A stretch of DNA of 13,555 nt, from positions 1 through 13,555 of the forward strand of contig USHB01000016.1 in the NCBI GenBank assembly GCA_900554395.1, read 5' to 3'. The DNA comes from an uncultured Phascolarctobacterium sp. Lineage in GTDB: Bacteria; Bacillota; Negativicutes; Acidaminococcales; Acidaminococcaceae. This document shows positions 7,050 through 13,555 of this stretch, piece after piece. The position numbers and the translations under genes were made by a program. Numbering within the stretch: the stretch's first letter is position 1; the number at the start of each line of letters is the position of its first letter. The notes under the pieces were generated by a model, which ran no database searches, was not told the DNA's origin, and worked only from the letters and a program-made list of their open reading frames with translations.

Positions 7050-8330
7050 TTATTTAATCATAATGTCGATAATAACTTCGTTGGTTTTTTCCATGCCTTT
7101 TTTAGCAAGGGTGCCGACATTGGCAAGGGTTTCTTCAATGCCTTCGCCGATAATGCCGTCGCCGCTCTGGTAATTGTTATTGGTTTTGCTCATGTTGTAG
7201 CCGATAATGGCTGCTTCAACGGAGTTGGCAATTTTACCAGCGCAGGAAGCTTTTGCACCGTCGCAAATCATGCCGGAAGTTACGCCTACTGCGTTGCTTA
7301 CGGTATTGCAAATTTCTTCAAATGTAGCATCATGCAGATAAGCAATGCCTGCGCCTGCACCTGCGCCTGCGCTTACTGCGCCGCAGAATGCGGAAAGCAC
7401 GCCGATAGGAGTTTTTTCGTGAATGGTTACAAGGTCTGCCAGTACCAGTGCGCGGTAAAGTTTTTCGTCGCTTACTTTAAGTTCGCGTGCGTAAACAATT
7501 ACCGGTACGGAAGTAGTCATGCCCTGGTTGCCGCTGCCGGAGCAGATTACAACCGGCATTTCGCAGCCGTTCATGCGGGCATCGCTGCCTGCTGCCGCCA
7601 TAGCGCGAGCACGGGTGCGTACATCCGGGTTTTCGCCTGCCATTGCCAAAAGCGTGCTGCCGATGTTGGAGCCATAGTTGCCGCGCAGACCTTCTTCTGC
7701 AATAGCCATGTTGCATTTAATCTGCTGGTCAAGCAAATCTTTAATGTCTGCAATGTCAACGGTTTCGGCAAAATCATAAATGTCTGCCATGTTCAGCAAA
7801 GTTCTGTCGGTAAGGCCTTCATTGGTTTCGCCGTTAACGGGAATGTATTTAATTTTTTCGCCGTCTTTTTCAATCAGCACTACATTGGTATGGTCGTTGG
7901 CGATACGTACTTTAACATAATGTTCGCCCTGATACAGGGTAATGATGATGTCAAAAGTGCATCCCAGTTCGATATGTTTGGTGGTAATTTCGGTGTTTTT
8001 CAAAAACTCCTGCATTTGGTCAATCTGTTCCGGAGTAACATCAGCCAAAACTTCCAGTTCCTTATCCGGGTTGCCGGCAACAATACCTGCCGCAGCAGCT
8101 ACCGGAATGCCTTTCATGTGGTTGGTGTTAGGAACAATTACCGATTTTACGTTTTTAATGATACTGCCGCTTGCTTCAACCAATACTTTGTCAGGCAGCC
8201 CTTCCATATATTTGGCTGCTACTGCTGCCGCATAGGCCAAAGAAATCGGCTCGGTACAGCCCATTGCCGGTTTGAGCTCCTCCTCCAGAATCTGAATATA
8301 AGCTTTGTACTTCATGTCTGTTTTATTCAC
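7050..8330 (-). CDS. cyuA: L-cysteine desulfidase / serine dehydratase alpha-like protein (UPF0597, CyuA family)
   Basis: 426 residues, the usual family size. Family signatures are PAMGCTEPISLAYAAAVAA (21-39, with conserved Cys25) and GMICDGAKASCAGKIAN (353-369, Cys356 and Cys363); Cys316 and the glycine-rich AGAGAGAG run lie near the presumed cluster. The family (E. coli CyuA/YhaM, Methanocaldococcus L-cysteine desulfidase) uses an oxygen-sensitive [4Fe-4S] cluster held by such cysteines to convert L-cysteine to pyruvate, ammonia and sulfide, which fits an anaerobe. Related enzymes act on L-serine, so the substrate is not proved. The start is GTG at 8328-8330, because GGAGAG lies 7 bases upstream, whereas the ATG at 8315 is 22 bases away. 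It follows the aminotransferase gene by 62 bases with no terminator between, so it is probably co-transcribed. Confidence 0.9.
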   Translation of the reverse strand: MNKTDMKYKAYIQILEEELKPAMGCTEPISLAYAAAVAAKYMEGLPDKVLVEASGSIIKNVKSVIVPNTNHMKGIPVAAAAGIVAGNPDKELEVLADVTPEQIDQMQEFLKNTEITTKHIELGCTFDIIITLYQGEHYVKVRIANDHTNVVLIEKDGEKIKYIPVNGETNEGLTDRTLLNMADIYDFAETVDIADIKDLLDQQIKCNMAIAEEGLRGNYGSNIGSTLLAMAGENPDVRTRARAMAAAGSDARMNGCEMPVVICSGSGNQGMTTSVPVIVYARELKVSDEKLYRALVLADLVTIHEKTPIGVLSAFCGAVSAGAGAGAGIAYLHDATFEEICNTVSNAVGVTSGMICDGAKASCAGKIANSVEAAIIGYNMSKTNNNYQSGDGIIGEGIEETLANVGTLAKKGMEKTNEVIIDIMIK

Positions 8331-8392
8331 AATACATCTCTCCTTTTCTTATATTTCAAGATTCCCCTCGCAAAACTCATCGCAATTAAGTT

Positions 8393-9640
8393 TTATTTGT
8401 GTACTGCTTCCTGGGCTGCTTTAATTTTTGCTGCCATGCCGCCGATTTTTTTAAGCGGTACTGCGCACAAAGCAATACGGATGCCTGCTTTAAGCGGTAC
8501 TGCAAAAATGTTGTCTTCGTGCAGTTTATTGCATACTGCTTCCGGGTCGGAATCAGGAATGGAAAGGAAGAAACCTGCAATATAAGGCAGGCATTTCAAG
8601 CCGCATTCATTTGCTTCTTTCATAAACAGGTCAGCGCGTGCTTTAATCATTTCATAATAATCGTTGCGCTCTTTCTGTACTGCTGCCAGAAGTTCAGAGT
8701 CTTTATAAACCGTAGCCAGGGTTTTCATTGCCGGGCGGTTAATATTGGACCAGGTTGCACGGCTGGTGTACTGGTTAATGCCTTTAAATTCTTCAATAAC
8801 TTCTTTGGAAGAAGAAAGGCCAATCATAGCGCCGGTGCGCTGGCCGTACATGGTAAAGCCTTTGGACATGCTGTAAGCAATAATGGTTAAAATGTTATCC
8901 GGCAGGTTAGAAAGTTTTTTGAAGAATTTGCGTACTTCCTGGCGTTCGCCGGCATAATCAATGTAAGCAATATCCAAAAGCAGGGTTACGGTTTTATCGG
9001 TGCCTGCGGTTGCGCCTTTTAAAATATCAATAACGCCCTGCAAATCATCTTCCGAAAGGCTGTAACCGGTAGGGTTATGCGCAGGAGTGTTGATAATTAA
9101 AAGCAGGCTTTTCTGTTTGCTCAAAATTTCTTCAACCTTGGCTTTTAAAGCAGGCAGGTTATATTTGTTGTTTTCATCCAGCATGGTGTAGGTATCCAGT
9201 TTGCGGCCCATGTCATTGCACAGTACGCTGTACGGGTCCCAGTACCAGTCGCTGGTGAGTGCGGTTTCGCCTTCGTCCATATAGTTCCAGATAGCGTGGT
9301 GGATTACGCCGGTGCCGCCGCTGGTAGCAACCGCAGCCATATAGCCTTCGGGTTTGCTGTCGCCAAAAGCTGCGTTAATAACTTCTTCAAGATAATCCGG
9401 CAGGCCGGAAATAGGTGCATAAGCAATAAGTTCATCGGTAGAAAGGCCGCGGAAAACTTTATCAACAGTCGGCAGGCAGACGAGTTTTTCGTCCTCATCC
9501 AAAATAGCGCCGATGGTAGCATTGGTTACGTTTTCTGTTCCTACTTCTTTTGCTTTGGCAACGCAGGCTGCGTTAGCCGCAAAAATACTGTCTTCTGCGG
9601 ATTTGCCCTTGGCATGGCTTGCCGCAACACTTGTCAGCAT
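8393..9640 (-). CDS. Class I/II PLP-dependent aminotransferase (aspartate/aromatic type)
   Basis: 415 residues, soluble. Fold-type I features are visible in order: SGGTG (107-111, phosphate cup), Trp132 in TSDWYWDPYS (ring stacking), HNPTG with Asn189, DIAYIDYAG with Asp223 (pyridine nitrogen) and Tyr226, AYSMSKGF with Lys260 (Schiff base), QRTGAMIG with Arg268, and AGIRIALC with Arg388, the likely substrate-carboxylate arginine. These point to an amino acid:2-oxoglutarate aminotransferase. Aspartate or an aromatic amino acid is plausible, but the amino donor cannot be fixed. Its position 28 bases after lysC supports aspartate-family metabolism (it could feed aspartate to the kinase), as inference. 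The ribosome binding site AGGAGG lies 8 bases from the ATG and is the strongest in the operon. The desulfidase gene follows. Confidence 0.93.
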   Translation of the reverse strand: MLTSVAASHAKGKSAEDSIFAANAACVAKAKEVGTENVTNATIGAILDEDEKLVCLPTVDKVFRGLSTDELIAYAPISGLPDYLEEVINAAFGDSKPEGYMAAVATSGGTGVIHHAIWNYMDEGETALTSDWYWDPYSVLCNDMGRKLDTYTMLDENNKYNLPALKAKVEEILSKQKSLLLIINTPAHNPTGYSLSEDDLQGVIDILKGATAGTDKTVTLLLDIAYIDYAGERQEVRKFFKKLSNLPDNILTIIAYSMSKGFTMYGQRTGAMIGLSSSKEVIEEFKGINQYTSRATWSNINRPAMKTLATVYKDSELLAAVQKERNDYYEMIKARADLFMKEANECGLKCLPYIAGFFLSIPDSDPEAVCNKLHEDNIFAVPLKAGIRIALCAVPLKKIGGMAAKIKAAQEAVHK

Positions 9641-9668
9641 AATTATTACCTCCTGAATTTTATATCAA

Positions 9669-10897
9669 TCAGTTGTTGCCTTCCTGCGGGAAGAAATGTT
9701 CGTGGATGGCGTTGACCGCTTTTGCCACGTCTTCTGCCGGTACAAGGCAGGAAATACTGATTTCTGATGTACTGATAACGCCGATATTGATGCCTGCTCC
9801 TGCAAGCGCGCCGAACATGCCTGCCGCAATGCCCGGGCTGCCAAGCATGCCTGCGCCTACAATGGAAACCTTGGCTACGTTTACTTCAAGGTCTACCTTG
9901 TCAAAAGGCAGTTCGGTTTTAAGTTTTTCCAAAACTCCAAGGGCTTCTGCCATATCGGTTTTGGCTACGGTAAAGAGTATATCGTTTTTGTTCTGCTGTA
10001 CGCTGGCGCTTTGTACAATCATGTCAACATCTACGTTGGCATCTGCCAGCGCCGCAAAAATTTTATATGCTACACCCGGTTCATCCGGCACACCGCGCGC
10101 TGCAAGTTTTGCAACATTGGTGTCATGCGCTACGCCGCGGATTACAAATTTTTTCTCCTGCACTGTATATTCCCCCCTGATAATAGTTCCCGGTACTCCA
10201 TTAAATGTTGAGCGTACATGAATGGCAACGCCGTTATGTTCTCCGTATTCCACTGCGCGCGGCTGCATTACGCCTGCGCCGAGCCTTGCCAGTTCCAGCA
10301 TTTCCGCAAAGGTAATTTCATCCAGCTTGCGGGCTGACGGCACAATGCGCGGGTCGGCGGTGTATACGCCGTCAACGTCGGTATAAATATCGCAGATACC
10401 TGCATTAAGGCCTGCCGCAACGGCAACTGCGGTAGTATCGCTGCCGCCGCGTCCCAAAGTTGTAATGTCGCCGCTTTCGGTAATGCCCTGAAAACCTGCC
10501 ACAATTACTACTTTGCCTTCGTCAAGCGCTTTTTGCACACGTGCGGCATCAACATTTAAAATGCTTGCCTTGGAAAATTTATCATTAGTCTGAATTCCTG
10601 CCTGCGCGCCGGTAAAAGATACCGCCGGCTGCCCTTTGGCGCAGAACGCGCCTGCCATTAAGGCGATTGTAACCTGTTCGCCCGTAGCCAGAAGCATATC
10701 AAGCTCACGTTTGGGCATTTCAGGGTTTACGCGCCCGGCAAGAGTTAAAAGGTCATCCGTGCTGTCGCCCATTGCCGATACGATAATAACAACTTTATCG
10801 TCCGGCTGTTTTCTTTCAGCACTCTGTCTACAATGCCGTGAATTTTTTCCGGCGTAGCCACGGAACTGCCGCCGAATTTTTTTACGAGAATAGCCAT
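9669..10897 (-). CDS. lysC: Aspartate kinase (aspartokinase II type), frame broken near codon 30
   Basis: It phosphorylates L-aspartate, the first step to lysine, threonine, methionine and diaminopimelate. ATG at 10895-10897 gives MAILVKKFGGSSVATPEKIH, the canonical kinase N-terminus, but after codon 29 the frame runs to a stop at 10745. The rest of the enzyme (QPDDKVVIIVSAMGD onward) is in the frame one base back. One extra A in the A4 run (plus-strand T's at 10809-10812) would give LKEKQPDDKVV and a normal 409-residue protein. Further motifs are FTGAQAGIQTND, TTLGRGGSDTTAVAVAAGLN and YTDVDGVYTADPR, then two ACT domains (about 255-330 and 335-400) for feedback control. An upstream start in the downstream frame (to 10973) exists but encodes an out-of-frame copy of the true N-terminus, so I reject it. 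A sequencing error, a real mutation or an inactive allele cannot be told apart here. The aminotransferase gene follows after 28 bases. Confidence 0.93.
10161..10177 (-). promoter_or_regulatory. Candidate internal translation start for an aspartokinase beta subunit
   Basis: On the minus strand GGGGGG is followed by 8 bases and an in-frame GTG (10161-10163), codon 246 of the restored lysC. The true lysC start uses the same G6 run 6 bases before its ATG. Initiation here would make a 164-residue protein consisting of the two ACT domains. B. subtilis aspartokinase II is known to make its beta subunit from an internal start of the same gene, at about residue 246 as I recall. Confidence 0.55.
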
Positions 10898-10932
10898 CAG
10901 GTTCCCCCCAAATTAAAAACTGCCATATAAAT

Positions 10933-10977
10933 ATTGTAGCATAATCGTTATAAATTGTATACACTGTTAACAATTTA
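10933..10977 (-). promoter_or_regulatory. Probable lysC promoter with an overlapping dyad
   Basis: On the minus strand TATACA (10956-10961), a 17-base spacer and TACAAT (10933-10938) form a fair promoter about 35 bases before the lysC ATG. A perfect 8-bp inverted repeat, TAAATTGT (10951-10958) / ACAATTTA (10970-10977) with 11 bases between, covers the -35 box. TTAACAATT occurs twice, at 10967-10975 and 10983-10991, 16 bases apart. These could bind a regulator; AT-richness makes chance possible. No lysine riboswitch fits in the roughly 110-base gap. Confidence 0.5.
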
Positions 10978-11015
10978 ATAGTTTAACAATTAATTTATAA
11001 AACGCAACTTAAAAA

Positions 11016-13376
11016 TTAATAATTGTAGCGCCGCTGCCGCCTTCGTTCAAAAGGCGCTTCCGCAAGCGATTTAACCGCAGCGTGCGTGGATAAATAAGCC
11101 GTAAGCCCGGCTTTGAGCGCGCCGGTGCCTTTGCCGTGGATTATGCGCAGGCTTGTAAGCCCTGCCAGAAGTGCGTCATCCATAGCCTTATCGACGGCAG
11201 GTATTGCCTCATCCATCGTCATGCCGCGCACGTCAACCTCTGTACGCGCGCCGATGCTTTTGGAAACAAAGAACTGGTGCGCAAAGCCTTTGCGTTTTTT
11301 GCCGAAGTTTTCTTCCGCCGCGTTGCTTTTGGATTTGCCGCGCACGGCGATGCAGTCCTTAACCTTAACGGTTGTTTTTAAAATGCCTATCTGCACCGTA
11401 ACTTCGCTGCCGTTTACAGCGGTAATGGTGCCATCTTTGCCGAGTGATTTTAAAAATACCGTCTGCCCTGCTCTAGCCGTTTTAGGCGTTAAAGGCTCGC
11501 CTTCCGGCACGGGAGTTTCACTGGCAAAACTTTTTTGCAGTTTTTTACGTGCGGCTTCTGCCGCCTGCTGCAGCTGCTTGGCATCAAAATCGGTTTTCAT
11601 TTTGCGCAGTTCTTTTAAAACGGCTTCTGTTTCGCGGCGGCTGCTGCGGTACAGTTCATCGGCCTGTTCACGCGCTTTGCGCAGAATTTCGTTCTTACGG
11701 TGTTCAAGTTCCTGCTTCTGCCGCTGCAGTTCTGTTTTAATGCGTTCGCTCTCTGCCCTTAAGCTGCGGATTTCCTGATTCTGCGTTTCGTATTCGCGCC
11801 GCTCGCCTTCCAGCTCTTTCAGCACGTCTTCCATGTGTACATGTTCCTGCGTTAAAAAGCTGCCGGCGTTTTCTACAATTTCTTCGCTTAAACCAAGCCT
11901 GCGGCTGATGTTAAACGCATTGCTGCTGCCCGGCACGCCCATTAAAAGGCGGTAAGTCGGGCGCAGGGTTACGGGGTCAAACTCCACGCTGGCGTTTTCC
12001 ATTCCCGGCCTGCCGTAAGCAAAAGTTTTAAGTTCGCTGTAATGCGTGGTAACAATAGTAAGCACGCCGCGCTGATGCAGATGCTCCAGTATCGACATGG
12101 CAAGCGCCGCACCTTCGTTCGGGTCTGTGCCTGCGCAAAGTTCGTCTATCAAAACCAGTTCTCCCGCTTTAACCTGTTTTAAAATCTCCACCATATTCGT
12201 CATATGGCCGGAGAAGGTACTAAGGCTCTGCTCAATGCTCTGTTCATCGCCAATATCGGCATAAACCGCGCCGATAACCGGCATTTTGGCACTTGCTGCC
12301 GGTACAAAAAGCCCTGCCTGCACCATTAAAATAAACAGGCCGACAGCTTTAATGGCAACCGTTTTGCCGCCGGTATTAGGGCCGGTTATTAAAAGCGTGT
12401 TGAATTTGCCGCCAATTTCAATATCCAGCGGCACAACTTTTTCAGGGTCTAACAAAGGGTGGCGCCCTTTGGCAATTTCAATGCCGCCGCCCATGTTTAC
12501 AATCGGGCGCACGGCTTTTTGCTGCTGCGCCAGGTAAGCGCGTGCGGCAATAAAATCAAGTTCAGTAAACTGCTCCAATGCGCGGATAATTTTATCGGCA
12601 TCCGCACCTACCGCACCGCTGATGCTGCGCAGAATGCGTTCAACTTCTTCCTGCTCCTGCGCAAGATAGCGTTTTATGTCGTTGTTCAGGTTTACTACCG
12701 CCATCGGCTCAATAAACAGTGTTGCGCCGCTTCCGGACTGGTCATGCACAACGCCCGGAAAGTTAAAGCGGTACTCCTGCTTAATTGGTATTACATAGCG
12801 GTCGCCGCGCATGGTAACAAGAGCGTCCTGAAAATATTTTTGATTATTGGGGTCATGCAGGATGCTGTCCAGTTTTTCACGCACACGGTTTTTGGCAACC
12901 TGTACGCCGGTACGCAAACCTGCAAGTTTGGTGCTGGCGCTGTCTAAAATTTCGCCCTTTTCGCTAATAGCGTTTGTAATAAGGCGTTCAATTTTAGGGA
13001 AGGCTTCCAGTTCGTTGGCGTATTCTGCAAGCTGAGGCGCAGTTTCCGCCTCCGATGCCAGAAACTGCTTAACCATGCGCAGGGCTTCACAGGTTGTGCC
13101 TACCTGCATCAGTTCTTCCGGTTCCAGCACGCTGCCGATGCGCGCACGTTTTACCTGCGGCAAAATATTGTATGCGCCGCCAAAGGGAAAACGCTTGCCT
13201 TCATCCAACAGTCGCAGTGCTTCTGCTGTTTCTTCCTGCAATTTTTTTACAGCGGCAAAACTGCTTTCTATGCGCATGTTCATCACGCGCTCGCGCCCAA
13301 GCGAAGTAGCGGTTTTGCCTGCCAGCATTTCTTTTACTTTATCAAATTCAAGTGTTTGTATTGCAAACTTAGCCAT
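11016..13376 (-). CDS. mutS2: MutS2 family endonuclease/ATPase with a frameshifted extreme C-terminus
   Basis: 786 residues as read, full length. MutS2 suppresses recombination or rescues collided ribosomes, depending on species. An N-terminal MutS-like core and clamp (1-320) with GSGATLFIEP (216-224) precede the ATPase: Walker A TGPNTGGKT (331-339), DEQSIEQSLSTFSGHMTN (377-394), Walker B LVLIDE (407-412) and THYSELKTFAY (444-454). A long Glu/Arg/Lys coiled coil (about 515-615) leads to a KOW-like part (about 635-675) and the C-terminal Smr nuclease domain, with VDVRGMT (714-720) and IIHGKGTGAL (745-754). The last 11 residues (ERRRQRRYNY-like) do not look like Smr, but the +1 frame after APF gives NEGGSGATIINF and a stop at 11009-11011, the usual Smr ending. 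One base therefore seems inserted near 11046-11052. The start has AAGGAG overlapping the stop of the upstream gene, 8 bases away, implying coupling. Confidence 0.95.
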   Translation of the reverse strand: MAKFAIQTLEFDKVKEMLAGKTATSLGRERVMNMRIESSFAAVKKLQEETAEALRLLDEGKRFPFGGAYNILPQVKRARIGSVLEPEELMQVGTTCEALRMVKQFLASEAETAPQLAEYANELEAFPKIERLITNAISEKGEILDSASTKLAGLRTGVQVAKNRVREKLDSILHDPNNQKYFQDALVTMRGDRYVIPIKQEYRFNFPGVVHDQSGSGATLFIEPMAVVNLNNDIKRYLAQEQEEVERILRSISGAVGADADKIIRALEQFTELDFIAARAYLAQQQKAVRPIVNMGGGIEIAKGRHPLLDPEKVVPLDIEIGGKFNTLLITGPNTGGKTVAIKAVGLFILMVQAGLFVPAASAKMPVIGAVYADIGDEQSIEQSLSTFSGHMTNMVEILKQVKAGELVLIDELCAGTDPNEGAALAMSILEHLHQRGVLTIVTTHYSELKTFAYGRPGMENASVEFDPVTLRPTYRLLMGVPGSSNAFNISRRLGLSEEIVENAGSFLTQEHVHMEDVLKELEGERREYETQNQEIRSLRAESERIKTELQRQKQELEHRKNEILRKAREQADELYRSSRRETEAVLKELRKMKTDFDAKQLQQAAEAARKKLQKSFASETPVPEGEPLTPKTARAGQTVFLKSLGKDGTITAVNGSEVTVQIGILKTTVKVKDCIAVRGKSKSNAAEENFGKKRKGFAHQFFVSKSIGARTEVDVRGMTMDEAIPAVDKAMDDALLAGLTSLRIIHGKGTGALKAGLTAYLSTHAAVKSLAEAPFERRRQRRYNY

Positions 13377-13384
13377 AATTCTCC

Positions 13385-13555
13385 TTATAAAACGCCGCGG
13401 AAGTAATGCCCTCTCGTGGTTTGCGGCAGGTTTTCCTCCTGCTTCAGACCGCCGTCCATTACGCCTTTATAAAGCGCCGTCATTTGCGCGGTTTCTTCTT
13501 CCGTATAATAACGCACGTCAATCAAAAGGCGTTCTACACCGGCTTCCTGCATGGC
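13385..13555 (-). CDS. C-terminal fragment of a probable U32 family peptidase
   Basis: 56 residues are visible; the gene begins beyond the right window edge. The fragment includes AGVERLLIDVRYYTEEE, then KGVMDGG, and ends TTRGHYFRGVL. The strand-helix pattern 'G-x-x-R-hydrophobic-x-D-x-R-Y' followed by a helix and a terminal T-R-G-H-Y-F-R-G-V is what I recall from the C-terminal part of large U32 collagenase-like peptidases, whose relatives take part in tRNA or ubiquinone hydroxylation. The catalytic region is outside the window, so the call rests on the tail only. It ends 8 bases before the mutS2 start, and its TAA stop overlaps the mutS2 ribosome binding site, so the two are co-transcribed. 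Confidence 0.7.
   Translation of the reverse strand, partial: AMQEAGVERLLIDVRYYTEEETAQMTALYKGVMDGGLKQEENLPQTTRGHYFRGVL

Noticed and set aside
7348..7376. GCCTGC-type tandem repeat in the desulfidase gene
   Set aside because: It encodes an Ala-Gly run found in the family's cluster region; no sign of a separate repeat element.
7038..8585. Long plus-strand open frame (about 515 codons) antisense to the desulfidase and the aminotransferase 3' end
   Set aside because: It mirrors the codon bias of the genuine minus-strand genes, is rich in Cys/His/Phe without domain sense, and spans two unrelated genes and their gap.
10898..10973. Upstream start for aspartate kinase at 10973
   Set aside because: The added residues are an out-of-frame translation of the real KFGGSS N-terminus and of promoter DNA.
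10898..11008. Lysine riboswitch or T-box leader before lysC
   Set aside because: The gap is only about 110 bases and AT-rich, with no conserved riboswitch or T-box elements and no terminator hairpin.
10987..11025. AT-rich inverted repeat as a terminator after mutS2
   Set aside because: Arms are imperfect and lack GC pairs; it overlaps the mutS2 stop region and is not a credible terminator.

Overview
The window looks like a chromosomal segment of a diderm Firmicute of the class Negativicutes. The gut genera Phascolarctobacterium and Acidaminococcus are my best guess, from protein style, moderate GC and gene order. The neighbourhood alaS-ireB-ruvX is a classic Firmicutes block, but it is followed by an AsmA-like envelope protein, which fits an organism with an outer membrane. 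I could not run a search, so the genus is inference. Most genes are housekeeping or metabolic. No tRNA, rRNA, CRISPR array or transposase was seen.

Layout. (1) 1-451, plus strand: the C-terminal part of an unrecognised protein, ending at a bidirectional terminator shared with the convergent gene. (2) 501-5572, minus strand: alaS, with a near-consensus promoter and its own terminator, then ireB, ruvX and an AsmA-like gene packed with 9-22 base gaps. (3) About 5645-6096: a long AT-rich intergenic stretch carrying what looks like a dispersed non-coding repeat. (4) 6097-6981, plus strand: an AT-rich singleton resembling DUF3396 (type VI immunity-like) proteins, with no toxin gene beside it, closed by a second bidirectional terminator. 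(5) 7050-10897, minus strand: lysC (aspartate kinase), a class I aminotransferase and a CyuA-type L-cysteine desulfidase, probably one transcript. (6) 11009-13555, minus strand: the tail of a U32-type peptidase gene closely coupled to mutS2.

The most notable points are in segments 5 and 6. The aspartate kinase reading frame is broken by an apparent one-base deletion at about codon 30. The last codons of mutS2 are out of frame by one base about 240 bases away, and reading the +1 frame restores a typical Smr-domain ending. Inside lysC, an in-frame GTG behind a G6 Shine-Dalgarno-like run sits where the separate regulatory beta subunit of Bacillus-type aspartokinase II begins, so the regulatory ACT polypeptide could still be made even if the alpha frame is truly broken.

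I did not find a convincing new multi-gene system. The best candidates for follow-up are the internal lysC start, the two indels, the orphan immunity-like gene and the intergenic repeat.
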